From positions 207,459-271,458 of the forward strand of contig NZ_LQPM01000023.1 of the NCBI RefSeq assembly GCF_002101815.1: a stretch of 64,000 nucleotides of DNA, in the 5' to 3' direction. Both the position numbers and the translations under genes were made by a program. This document shows positions 56,696 to 64,000 of this stretch, piece after piece. This stretch comes from Mycobacterium paraense. GTDB taxonomy: Bacteria > Actinomycetota > Actinomycetes > Mycobacteriales > Mycobacteriaceae. Below the pieces are notes generated by a model. It was given only the letters and a program-made list of their open reading frames with translations, searched no databases and had not been told where the DNA came from. Positions within the stretch are counted from its first letter, which is position 1. Each line of letters starts with the position of its first letter.

Positions 56696-57770
56696 TTCGC
56701 CGGACGAGGCCGCCTTCCGCGAGCGGCTGCGTGCTTGGCTTGCGTTGCACGCCAAGCAATATTCCGGTTCCGGGGACGAGTACTGGGAGCGCATGGCCGA
56801 CTGGCATCGGGCCCTCTACGACAACGGCTTCTTCGGCCTGTCATGGCCGCGCGACTACGGCGGCCAGGAGCTGGCGCCGGTGTACGACGTCATCGTGGAC
56901 GAGGAGCTGGTCCGCGCCGGCGCCCCGCCACGCCCGAGCGTGGGCTACCTGGTGTACGGCATCGGTCGGCACGGCAGTGACGAGCTGCGCAAACGCTTCC
57001 TGCCCGGCATCATCAACGGCACCGAGCGGTGGTGCCAGGGCTTCAGCGAACCCGGCGCCGGCTCCGATTTGGCATCGCTGACCACCACCGCCACGCTCGA
57101 GGGTGACACCTATGTGGTGCACGGACACAAGATTTGGACGAGTTACTCCGATGTCGCCGACTGGTGTCTGCTATTGGCGCGCACCGATCCCGAGGCCAAG
57201 CGCCACCGCGGCCTGTCGGCGTTCGTGCTCAACATGAAACAGCCTGGCGTGCAACAGCGGCCACTGCGCATGATGAACGGGGTCACCAACGAGTTCGGTC
57301 AGGTGTTCTTCGATGGTGCCACGGTGCCCGCGGAGCGAATGGTCGGTGCGCCCGGTGAAGGGTGGGCGGTCGCCATGACCGTCGTCGGGCACGAGCGCGA
57401 ACCCTCCACGCTCGGCTACGCGGCCCGATACGGCAAGCTGGTCCGAAACCTGTTCGAACGCAACGAGGGTGCGGTGTCCGACGAGCTCGCCTGGGCGGCG
57501 GTCGAGTCGGAGATGCTGACACATCATGTCCGGCGCCGGCTGTCCGAGCAGCTGGACGGGGTCTCGCACGGCCCGGAAGGCTCGCTCGACAAGCTGCTGA
57601 TGACCTGGGTCGAGCAGTCCGTCGGGCACGCCGCGCTGGCGGTGGCCGGGACCCGCGACCCTGACCTGCTCAGCGCCTACTTGTACAGTCGCGCGCAGAG
57701 CGTGATGGGCGGGACCTCGCAGATACAGAAGAACATCATCGCCTCGCGAATCCTGGGATTGGGAGTCTGA
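56682..57770 (+). CDS. Acyl-CoA dehydrogenase, large subunit of a heteromeric pair
   Basis: A 362-residue ACAD. The N-terminal domain is LYDNGFFGLSWPRDYGGQEL; the middle contains QGFSEPGAGSDLASLTTTAT and the C-terminus QSVMGGTSQIQKNIIASRIL. TTG 56682 is the start, inside the previous gene. It supplies the FAD-binding middle domain of the pair. The enoyl-CoA hydratase follows directly. Confidence 0.92.
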   Translation: MDFRDSPDEAAFRERLRAWLALHAKQYSGSGDEYWERMADWHRALYDNGFFGLSWPRDYGGQELAPVYDVIVDEELVRAGAPPRPSVGYLVYGIGRHGSDELRKRFLPGIINGTERWCQGFSEPGAGSDLASLTTTATLEGDTYVVHGHKIWTSYSDVADWCLLLARTDPEAKRHRGLSAFVLNMKQPGVQQRPLRMMNGVTNEFGQVFFDGATVPAERMVGAPGEGWAVAMTVVGHEREPSTLGYAARYGKLVRNLFERNEGAVSDELAWAAVESEMLTHHVRRRLSEQLDGVSHGPEGSLDKLLMTWVEQSVGHAALAVAGTRDPDLLSAYLYSRAQSVMGGTSQIQKNIIASRILGLGV

Positions 57771-58538
57771 ATGTACGACATGCCAGCCGAAATCGACGTC
57801 CGTGCCGACGGGGCGCTTCGGATCATCACGCTGAACCGGCCGGACGACCTGAACGCGGTCAACGACAACCTTCATGTGGGGCTCGCGCGGCTGTGGCAGC
57901 GTTTGACCGACGACCCCACGGCCCGCGCCGCGGTGATCACCGGCGCGGGCAAGGCCTTTTCGGCCGGCGGCGATTTCGCCTACCTCAAGGAGCTGTCGGC
58001 CGACGCGGACCTGCGCGCCAAGACCATCCGGGACGGGCGCGAGATTGTGCTCGGCATGGCGCGCTGCCGAATTCCCGTGGTGGCGGCGGTCAATGGGCCG
58101 GCCGTCGGGCTCGGCTGCAGCCTGGTCGCGCTGAGCGACATCGTCTACATCGCCGAGGACGCCTTCCTGGCCGACCCGCACGTGCAGGTGGGGCTGGTGG
58201 CCGCCGACGGCGGACCGCTGACCTGGCCACTGCACATCAGCCTGCTGCTGGCCAAGGAGTACGCGCTGACCGGGACGCGAATCAAAGCGCGGCGCGCCGT
58301 CGAACTCGGGCTTGCCAACCACGTGGCGGCGGACCCCGTTGCCGAGGCGATCGCCTGCGCCAAAAAGATTCTCGAGTTGCCCCAGCAAGCCGTCGAGAGC
58401 ACCAAGAGGGTGCTCAACATCCATCTGGAGCGCGCGGTTCTGGCCAGCCTGGACTATGCGCTTTCGGCGGAGCACCAGTCGTTCACGACCGAGGACTTCC
58501 GGACGATCGTCACCAAACTGAACGAGGGCAAGAACTGA
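57771..58538 (+). CDS. Enoyl-CoA hydratase/isomerase
   Basis: A 255-residue crotonase-fold protein. The oxyanion-hole segments are GKAFSAGGDFAYLK and AAVNGPAVGLGCSLVALSDI; the second acidic catalytic position (VGLVAADGGPLTW) reads aspartate rather than the usual glutamate, so the reaction could be isomerase-like or altered. It starts immediately after the ACAD stop. Confidence 0.92.
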   Translation: MYDMPAEIDVRADGALRIITLNRPDDLNAVNDNLHVGLARLWQRLTDDPTARAAVITGAGKAFSAGGDFAYLKELSADADLRAKTIRDGREIVLGMARCRIPVVAAVNGPAVGLGCSLVALSDIVYIAEDAFLADPHVQVGLVAADGGPLTWPLHISLLLAKEYALTGTRIKARRAVELGLANHVAADPVAEAIACAKKILELPQQAVESTKRVLNIHLERAVLASLDYALSAEHQSFTTEDFRTIVTKLNEGKN

Positions 58539-59405
58539 TCAGTCGTGCGCCCGCAGAAAGTCACGCATCACCGAATCGAACTTGTCCGGCTCCTCGATGA
58601 AGGGCATGTGAGCGCTCGACTCGAACAGCTCGAACCGTGAACCGGGAATCCGCTGGTGCATTTCCCATGCGTGCTCCGGCACGCACTCGTCGTACCGCCC
58701 CGCGAGAACCATTGTCGGCAAGGTGATCTCGCCTAGCCGGCCGAACACATCCCAGTCGCGGATGGTCCCGACGATATGAAAGTCGCTCGGGCCGAACATC
58801 GTCTCGAAGACATCGGTTCCCATGTTCCTGAACGCTTCCTCGAGTTCCCTGGGCCAGGGACGCACGCGGCACAGATAGGTTTCGTTCCAGGTGCGGATGG
58901 CGGCCTGGTATTCGGCCGAATAGGTCGTGCCGGCCGCTTCGTGGCGGTCGATGGCCGACTGAGTCGCCGGGTCCAGCTCGGATTTCAACCGCGCCACCAT
59001 GTTCGAGAATTCGGGTATCGACGCGATGCTGTTGGAGATGGTCAGGCTGGCGGCATCGGATGCCACGTCAAGCACGTACTGCTGCGCCAGCATTCCGCCC
59101 CAGGAGTTGCCGAAGACATGGAAGCGGTCCAGGCCCAGCGCGTGCACCACCGCGTCCATTTCGGCCACCGAGCGTCCCATCGTCCAAAGCTGGGTGTTGG
59201 ACGGCCGTCTGGACCGTCCGCACCCGAGCTGGTCCCAGAAAACGACCTCGCGCTCGTCGGCCAGCCGTTCGAGCGAACGCAGGTAGTCGTGCGGTAGGCC
59301 CGGTCCGCCGTGCACCACGAGGAGCGGAAGGCCCGCGCCCTCACCCACCCGCTCGAACCACACGCTGCCGCCCGGGACCGCCGTAGTCCCTTCCATTGCC
59401 GACAT
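58539..59405 (-). CDS. Proline-iminopeptidase-like alpha/beta hydrolase
   Basis: A 288-residue hydrolase. It has HGGPGLPHDYL (oxyanion hole), Ser101 in FGNSWGGM, an aspartate in LAGRYDECVPEHAWEM and His in SSAHMPFIEEP. The HGGPG pattern is typical of the proline-iminopeptidase family, which also includes amidohydrolases. It faces the hydratase with a zero-base gap. The start is divergent to thiolase. Confidence 0.9.
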   Translation of the reverse strand: MSAMEGTTAVPGGSVWFERVGEGAGLPLLVVHGGPGLPHDYLRSLERLADEREVVFWDQLGCGRSRRPSNTQLWTMGRSVAEMDAVVHALGLDRFHVFGNSWGGMLAQQYVLDVASDAASLTISNSIASIPEFSNMVARLKSELDPATQSAIDRHEAAGTTYSAEYQAAIRTWNETYLCRVRPWPRELEEAFRNMGTDVFETMFGPSDFHIVGTIRDWDVFGRLGEITLPTMVLAGRYDECVPEHAWEMHQRIPGSRFELFESSAHMPFIEEPDKFDSVMRDFLRAHD

Positions 59406-59424
59406 GCCTCCTCATCGATTGGCG

Positions 59425-59478
59425 AGCAGACGCAGGATCGCACGATTCGGCGCCACGGTGTGCGATTCTGCGTCTGCT
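59425..59478. repeat. Long inverted repeat before the thiolase
   Basis: AGCAGACGCAGGATCGCAC (59425-59443) pairs with GTGCGATTCTGCGTCTGCT (59460-59478) with a single mismatch over 19 bases. It lies in the divergent gap, 40 bases from the operator. It looks like a dispersed intergenic palindrome, though its occurrence elsewhere cannot be checked here. Confidence 0.7.
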
Positions 59479-59519
59479 GGCGCGCCCGCCCCTCCTTGCA
59501 ACTCTCGCTCTCGAAATGA

Positions 59520-59534
59520 GAGAATAGGATTCTC
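59520..59534. promoter_or_regulatory. Operator near-palindrome GAGAATA-G-GATTCTC
   Basis: It matches the site at 54347-54361 in 13 of 15 positions. It lies in the divergent gap between the hydrolase and thiolase genes, 55 bases upstream of the thiolase start. Confidence 0.6.
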
Positions 59535-59589
59535 ATGACCGCGCGCCCGGCCACGCCGCCGCGTCGCGCCCGCCGAAGGGGAGAAGCCC

Positions 59590-60729
59590 GTGCCCGAAGC
59601 CGTCATCGTGTCCGCCCTGCGCACGCCGATTGGCACCGCCCGCAAGGGCACGCTGCGCGACACCAGCGCATTCGACCTCGCGCACCACGTGGTCAGCGAG
59701 GCGGTCAAGGATCTGGACCCGGCGCAGGTCGACGACGTGATCTTCGGCGAGGGCCTCTACGGGGGCGGCGTCGTCGCCCGCCACGCGGCGATCACGGCGG
59801 GGCTGCCCCAGGTGCCGGGTCTGGCCAATAACCGGCACTGCGCGGCCGGTCAGGCGGCGGTGCAGAGCGCGGCGGCCAGCGTGCGCGCGGGGATGGATCA
59901 GCTGATCATCGCCGGTGGGGTGAACTCGGCCTCGACGTCGCCGCGATCGCGCATGCAGGTGGACGGCGACTGGGTGGACTGGTTCCCGCCGACGCACCCG
60001 GACCGCCCCGACGCCCCGAACATGGACATGTCGATCACCGTGGGCTGGAACGCCGCGGTCAAGGCGGGCGTGAGCCGCGAGGAGATGGACGCCTGGGCGC
60101 TGCGGTCGCACCGCAACGCGATCGCCGCCATCGACGAGGGCCGCTTCAAGGAGGAGATCGTTCCCATCGAGACGCCGCACGGGCTGTTCTCGGTCGACGA
60201 GCATCCGCGGCGCGACACCACCATGGAAAAGCTCGCCGCGCTCAAGCCGCTGCATCCCGAGATCGAGGGCTTCTCCATCACCGCCGGCAACGCCTGCGGC
60301 GCCAACGACGGTGCGGCGGCGCTGATCATCGCGAGCGACGCGCTCGGCCTGCCCGCGCTGGCCACCGTGCGGTCCTGGGCGTCGGTCGGCGTCGACCCCG
60401 CCATCACCGGCCTGGCGCCGGTGGACGCCATACCGAAAGCGCTTGCCCGAGCGGGTCTTTCAGTGTCGGCCGTGGACCTGTTCGAGATCAACGAGGCCTT
60501 CGCGGCCATGTGCGTGGCCACCATCAAGCTGCTCGACCTGGACCCCGACAAGGTCAACGTCAGCGGCAGCGGCTGCTCGCTGGGGCACCCCGTCGCGGCG
60601 ACCGGGGCCCGGATGCTGGTCACCCTGGCGCACGAGTTGCGCCGTCGCGGCGGCGGAATAGGCGTCGCGGCCATGTGCGCCGGCGGCGGAATGGGTTCGG
60701 CGACCGTCATCGAGGTCGCTGCGCCATAA
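59590..60729 (+). CDS. fadA: Acetyl-CoA C-acyltransferase (thiolase)
   Basis: A 379-residue thiolase. Catalytic Cys84 is in NNRHCAAGQAAV; NEAFAAM, the His in GHPVAATG and the C-terminal Cys in MCAGGGMG complete the active site. It cleaves 3-oxoacyl-CoA. GTG 59590 has AAGGGGAGAAG upstream. MeaB, ADH and the epoxide-hydrolase-fold gene follow on the same strand. Confidence 0.94.
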   Translation: MPEAVIVSALRTPIGTARKGTLRDTSAFDLAHHVVSEAVKDLDPAQVDDVIFGEGLYGGGVVARHAAITAGLPQVPGLANNRHCAAGQAAVQSAAASVRAGMDQLIIAGGVNSASTSPRSRMQVDGDWVDWFPPTHPDRPDAPNMDMSITVGWNAAVKAGVSREEMDAWALRSHRNAIAAIDEGRFKEEIVPIETPHGLFSVDEHPRRDTTMEKLAALKPLHPEIEGFSITAGNACGANDGAAALIIASDALGLPALATVRSWASVGVDPAITGLAPVDAIPKALARAGLSVSAVDLFEINEAFAAMCVATIKLLDLDPDKVNVSGSGCSLGHPVAATGARMLVTLAHELRRRGGGIGVAAMCAGGGMGSATVIEVAAP

Positions 60730-60736
60730 TGCGCAC

Positions 60737-61606
60737 ATGACGATCCCCGACCTGATCGCGGGCGCGCGCAACGGATCTCCGCGCGCGGCGGGTCGGTTGC
60801 TCAGCCTGGTCGAGGGCGAACGCCGCGACGAGGTGCTGGCGGTTCTCGAACCGTCGACGGTCCGCGTTATCGGCATCACCGGACCTCCCGGAGCCGGTAA
60901 GTCGACGACGATCGGGGCCCTGGTCGGCGCCTACCGCGCACGCGGCAGCCGGGTTGCAGTGCTAGCGGTGGACCCGTCGTCGCCCTTCAGCGGCGGCGCG
61001 CTGCTGGGTGACCGGATCCGAATGACCGCCCACATCAACGACTCCGACGTCCTGATCCGCTCGGTGGCCACTCGCGGTCACGTGGGGGGTCTGGCCGCCG
61101 CCGTTCCGGCGGCCATCCGGCTGCTGGGCGCGATCGGATACGACGTGGTGCTGCTGGAGACAGTCGGGGTGGGGCAGTCGGAGATCGAGATCGCCGCCGT
61201 CGCCGACCCGACCATCGTCGTCCTCAACCCGGGGGCGGGAGACGCGGTGCAGGCCGCCAAGGCCGGCGTGCTGGAGGTCGCCGACATCGTGGCGGTCAAC
61301 AAGGCCGACCGTGAGGGCGCCGAACAGACGGTGCGCGATCTGCGCGCCGAAACCAGCGCCCCGATCGTGAGCCTCGTCGCCGCCCGGGGGGACGGTGTCG
61401 CGGATCTGGTGGCCGCCATCGACGATCACCACCGCACCGACAGCCGGGAGCGCCGGGTGGCGCGGGCGCGCGCGCAGATGCTGTCGCTGGCTCAAACGCT
61501 GCTGCGTACCCGGCCGGATCTTGACCGGCTCGCCGAGGCGGTGGTCGACGGCGACGCCGACGCCTATACCGCCGCCGAAAAGCTGTTGTCGCCGAGGGCA
61601 GAATGA
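60737..61606 (+). CDS. meaB: MeaB/ArgK-type G3E GTPase, mutase chaperone
   Basis: A 289-residue GTPase. The P-loop is GITGPPGAGKSTTIGALVG, followed by VDPSSPFSGGALLGDRIRM and VETVGVGQSE-like LLETVGVGQSEIEIA, with the NKAD motif. MeaB loads adenosylcobalamin into acyl-CoA mutases and protects them. Its place seven bases after the thiolase ties this half of the cluster to the mutase 12 kb upstream. Confidence 0.95.
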   Translation: MTIPDLIAGARNGSPRAAGRLLSLVEGERRDEVLAVLEPSTVRVIGITGPPGAGKSTTIGALVGAYRARGSRVAVLAVDPSSPFSGGALLGDRIRMTAHINDSDVLIRSVATRGHVGGLAAAVPAAIRLLGAIGYDVVLLETVGVGQSEIEIAAVADPTIVVLNPGAGDAVQAAKAGVLEVADIVAVNKADREGAEQTVRDLRAETSAPIVSLVAARGDGVADLVAAIDDHHRTDSRERRVARARAQMLSLAQTLLRTRPDLDRLAEAVVDGDADAYTAAEKLLSPRAE

Positions 61607-61616
61607 CAGCGCACCA

Positions 61617-62627
61617 ATGAAAGTCGCGATGGTGACCGGTCCCGGGCAGACGCAGGTCGTCGAGGCGCCCGAACCCCGCGTGGGCCCCAACGACGTCTTG
61701 GTGAAGATGCGGGCCTGCGGGATCTGCGGGTCGGATGCGTTGTACGTCGCGTTGGGCGGACTACCGCCGCGGCAGGGGCACATGCCGCTCGGGCATGAAC
61801 CGGCCGGCGAAGTCGTGGCGGTCGGCGACGACGTGGCGGGCATCGCCATCGGCGACCACGTGGTCATCAACCCGATGGTCGCCCCCAGCGGGATCATCGG
61901 CAACGGCGGTGCGAGCGGCGCGCTGGCGGATTATCTGCTGATCGAGCGGGCCGTTCGCGGCGAAAGCCTCGAAGTGGTGCCCGACCACATACCGTTCGAG
62001 GTGGCCGCGCTGAACGAGCCGATGGCCGTGGCGCGGCACGGGGTGAACCAGGCGGCGCCGAAGCCCTCCGACAAGGCCGTCGTGTTCGGCGCCGGCCCGA
62101 TCGGGCTCGGCGCGACGATCGGGTTCAAATCGGTTGGGGTACAGCATGTCACCGTCGTCGACCTGATCCCGTCCCGGCTGGAGAAGGCCCTCAAGGTAGG
62201 GGCCGACGCGGTCATCAATTCCGCCGACGAGGACGTCGCGCGACGCCTGGTCGAACTCCACGGCGCCGGCGAGTCGATGTTTCCGGGCAAGGCGGGCACC
62301 GACATCTACCTGGACGCCGCGGGCGCGCCGGCCGTGATCACCGCGGCCCTGGCGGCGGCCAAACCGGGAGCACGGCTCGTGGTGGTCGCCGTACACAAGG
62401 AACCGGTGCCCGTCGATTTTCTCAACGTGATGAGCAACGAGGTCACCATCGTCGGGTCGATGGGCTACCCGACGGAGATCTTCGACGTCACCAAGGACAT
62501 CATCGCCAACTGGGAGAAGTACGCCGTCATCGTGAGCCACACCGTCCCGTTCGACAACGTGGCGGAAGCGCTGCGGATGGCCGCCACACCCGGTGCCGCC
62601 GACAAGGTCGTCGTCACCTTCGACTGA
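61617..62627 (+). CDS. Zinc-dependent alcohol dehydrogenase family (MDR)
   Basis: A 336-residue MDR protein. The catalytic zinc ligands are in ACGICGSD and GHEPAGEV, and the cofactor motif is VFGAGPIGLGATIG. The four structural-zinc cysteines usual around residue 90-110 are absent: the region reads GIIGNGGASGALADYLL. It could oxidise an alcohol intermediate. ATG 61617 lies ten bases after meaB. Confidence 0.92.
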   Translation: MKVAMVTGPGQTQVVEAPEPRVGPNDVLVKMRACGICGSDALYVALGGLPPRQGHMPLGHEPAGEVVAVGDDVAGIAIGDHVVINPMVAPSGIIGNGGASGALADYLLIERAVRGESLEVVPDHIPFEVAALNEPMAVARHGVNQAAPKPSDKAVVFGAGPIGLGATIGFKSVGVQHVTVVDLIPSRLEKALKVGADAVINSADEDVARRLVELHGAGESMFPGKAGTDIYLDAAGAPAVITAALAAAKPGARLVVVAVHKEPVPVDFLNVMSNEVTIVGSMGYPTEIFDVTKDIIANWEKYAVIVSHTVPFDNVAEALRMAATPGAADKVVVTFD

Positions 62628-62670
62628 ATGCGGCCTTGATTTACCGCTTATCGGTGTGTTGCATGAAAAT

Positions 62671-63045
62671 ATGACACGCTCGGCCGCTGATCTGGTAACC
62701 GAATTCTGCGCCCGTTGGGCGTCGCCTGACCCCGACGAGCTGGCCGGGTACTTCACCGAAGACGCTGTGTACCACAACATCCCGATGCAGCCGTTGCACG
62801 GCCGAGACGCGATAAGAGACTTCATCGCGGGGTTCCTCGCGGCATTCGACGGCATCGACTTCAACGTGCACCGGCAGATCAGCGACGGCACCCTGGTGAT
62901 GAACGAGCGCACCGACGTGATGCGCCGTAAGGACGGCCAAACCGTCCCCCTGCCGGTGATGGGCGTCTTCGAGGTGCGCGACGACCGCATCGTCGCGTGG
63001 CGTGACTACTTCGATATGGAAGCCATCACCAGCGCGTTCAGCTAG
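62671..63045 (+). CDS. Limonene-epoxide-hydrolase-like protein (EphG type)
   Basis: A 124-residue NTF2-fold protein. All five catalytic residues of limonene-1,2-epoxide hydrolase have counterparts: Tyr34 and Asn36 (VYHNI), Arg80 and Asp82 (NERTDVM), Asp112 (WRDYFDM). So it is likely an active epoxide hydrolase, like mycobacterial EphG (Rv2740). It stands at the end of the acyl-CoA cluster, 43 bases after the dehydrogenase. The ATG at 62671 was preferred over a longer in-frame GTG. Confidence 0.83.
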   Translation: MTRSAADLVTEFCARWASPDPDELAGYFTEDAVYHNIPMQPLHGRDAIRDFIAGFLAAFDGIDFNVHRQISDGTLVMNERTDVMRRKDGQTVPLPVMGVFEVRDDRIVAWRDYFDMEAITSAFS

Positions 63046-63194
63046 CCGAGGCCGTTGTCATCTGTAACGCCCTTCTGTGACTTCAGTTTCAGTAGCCACA
63101 TCGCGGCGAGTACGCATGAGTGGGACTGCGGCCGCCCAGCGCGACGGGCGCATCGGTGATGGGCAGGTGCGGCGTCTTTCCCGCCCCTTGCCGC

Positions 63195-63578
63195 CTAGAC
63201 GACCGGGACGGTCGACGCGTTCGGCGTGTCCGTCGGAGGTGCATCGACGAGGGCTTTGTACTGCGGGCAGTAGGCCGCGATGGCCGCCCCAGTTAAGTAA
63301 GCGCTGTCGGCGTTCGACCAGTTGTTGTTGGTCGCCACGCCGGAAACAACATCGCTGATCGATTCCCAGGGGTGGGAGTCCAGTCGGCCGCAGACGTCGA
63401 CCATGGCCACACGCATCGCGTCCACGGGGTCCCCGTACTGAACGCCGTGGTTATCGAGGTCTTGGAGAAAGGCATCGTCAACGGCGTCCGCGCGCACCGG
63501 CCCCGCGAAACCGATCCCAGCGACCGCAGATTCACCGGCGAAGATCGCTGCCGCGATGAGAGCAGCACGGACGAACAT
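63195..63578 (-). CDS. Secreted DUF732 protein
   Basis: A 127-residue protein with an N-terminal signal (AALIAAAIFAGESAVAGIGF then GPVRADA). The mature DUF732 domain reads DDAFLQDLDNHGVQYGDPVD and has two cysteines (VDVCGRL, AAYCPQY) likely to form a disulfide. DUF732 proteins are common small exported mycobacterial proteins of unknown function. Confidence 0.87.
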   Translation of the reverse strand: MFVRAALIAAAIFAGESAVAGIGFAGPVRADAVDDAFLQDLDNHGVQYGDPVDAMRVAMVDVCGRLDSHPWESISDVVSGVATNNNWSNADSAYLTGAAIAAYCPQYKALVDAPPTDTPNASTVPVV

Positions 63579-63886
63579 CCGCCCAAGGCTCCTTCTGTTG
63601 CTGATGTTGCTAGACCGATGGCAGCCTATGCGCTTGCGAGTTGAGCGGCAGCTGGATTTGGGAAATTCCCCCTACCGCGCAACTATGCGGCGGTCGTCGT
63701 TTTGAGCTCCGAGCGATTCCCGCCCGACAACGAAGACCACACTTAGTGGCGAGATCGCAGCCTATTTCAGGTTCGACCGACTCCCCGGTCGCTGCCGCGT
63801 GACCGGCCCGGTAGCCGAAAACCATTGCCGGGCCGATCGTTCCCCAGGCGACGATGGCAGCCATCACCGGCCAGCCCGGCTGACCG
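63579..63886. other. Gap of about 308 bases without a supported gene
   Basis: An open frame of 85 codons (63610-63867, minus) starts MMAAIVAWGTIGPAMVFGYR but then becomes Arg/Cys-rich with no family resemblance. It may be a decayed end or non-coding spacer. I see no tRNA, hairpin or insertion element here. Confidence 0.4.
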
Positions 63887-64000
63887 CTAGGACGCTGCCT
63901 GCTCGCCTTCGCCTTCGTCTTCGTCGTCGTCGTTGTTGTCGGGGTGGAGGAGTTTTTCGGGGTGGTGGTAGGTGTTGGTGCGGGGTTGGCCGCGGTCGAC
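63887..64000 (-). CDS. C-terminus of a DUF222/HNH-endonuclease (13E12-repeat-like) protein, 5' end missing
   Basis: The last 37 codons read VDRGQPRTNTYHHPEKLL, then a strongly acidic tail of Asp and Glu ending EQAAS and TAG. The RGQPRTNTYHHPE segment is the usual close of the mycobacterial DUF222-HNH proteins (13E12 family), which often vary in number between strains. The body of the gene lies beyond the window. Confidence 0.78.
   Translation of the reverse strand, partial: VDRGQPRTNTYHHPEKLLHPDNNDDDEDEGEGEQAAS

Noticed and set aside
63610..63867. An 85-codon minus-strand ORF near the end
   Set aside because: Plausible first 20 residues but the remainder has no family, is Arg/Cys-rich, and has no ribosome-binding site that I can support.

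Overview
The window reads as chromosomal DNA of a slow-growing Mycobacterium, most likely from or near the M. avium complex. The evidence is high GC, frequent GTG/TTG starts with ATGA/GTGA overlaps, mycothiol and F420 genes, a PE-PPE protein, and gene order through the first 37 kb that follows the M. tuberculosis Rv0798c-Rv0831c block. Rv numbers are assigned from remembered family sequences and order, not from a search. Species is inference.

Layout. 1-3.3 kb: encapsulin shell (cut by the window edge), its DyP peroxidase cargo, an M18 aminopeptidase and a VOC protein. 3.3-13.2 kb: purine and folate block (purL, purF, purM, ygfZ, pabC) with a CPBP protease, an SCP-like protein and DUF3073. 13.2-17.4 kb: an insertion in the conserved order, holding a structured intergenic element, a TIR-transmembrane-PknH-sensor protein and a membrane protein with a ryanodine-receptor (RyR) domain. 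17.5-21.4 kb: nitrobindin, a 32-residue membrane protein, and the sulfur operon DUF4395-cysA-sseC behind a 23-codon polycysteine leader ORF, then thioredoxin and DUF2993. 21.6-28 kb: glnR, mshD, and a complete pstS-pstC-pstA-pstB phosphate operon facing phoU/phoY2. 28-37 kb: LCP ligase, dusB, desA1 with two regulators, an MpaB-like oxygenase, kmtR, a deaminase, a methyltransferase and an Rv0831c homologue. 37.2-37.8 kb: tRNA-Lys, -Glu, -Asp, -Phe.

37.8-46.8 kb is accessory: a PE-PPE protein, tautomerase, CocE-like hydrolase with a divergent TetR and palindromic operator, a VanX-like dipeptidase, and a run of small hydrolase, SnoaL, membrane and cupin genes.

46.9-63.0 kb looks like one acyl-CoA catabolic cluster: a two-subunit B12-dependent acyl-CoA mutase, its MeaB GTPase, two F420-type oxidoreductases, a CaiB CoA-transferase, an acyl-CoA ligase, a paired acyl-CoA dehydrogenase, enoyl-CoA hydratase, thiolase, ferredoxin, Zn-alcohol dehydrogenase and an epoxide-hydrolase-fold protein. 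Two of its divergent promoters share a GAGAATA-N-KATTCTC palindrome. The window ends with a DUF732 secreted protein and the C-terminus of a DUF222/HNH-type protein.

The strongest candidate for an undescribed system is the TIR/RyR pair. TIR domains make NAD-derived nucleotides, and RyR domains are proposed sensors of nucleotide ligands. Here both are membrane-anchored, adjacent and co-directional, and the TIR protein carries an outside sensor domain.
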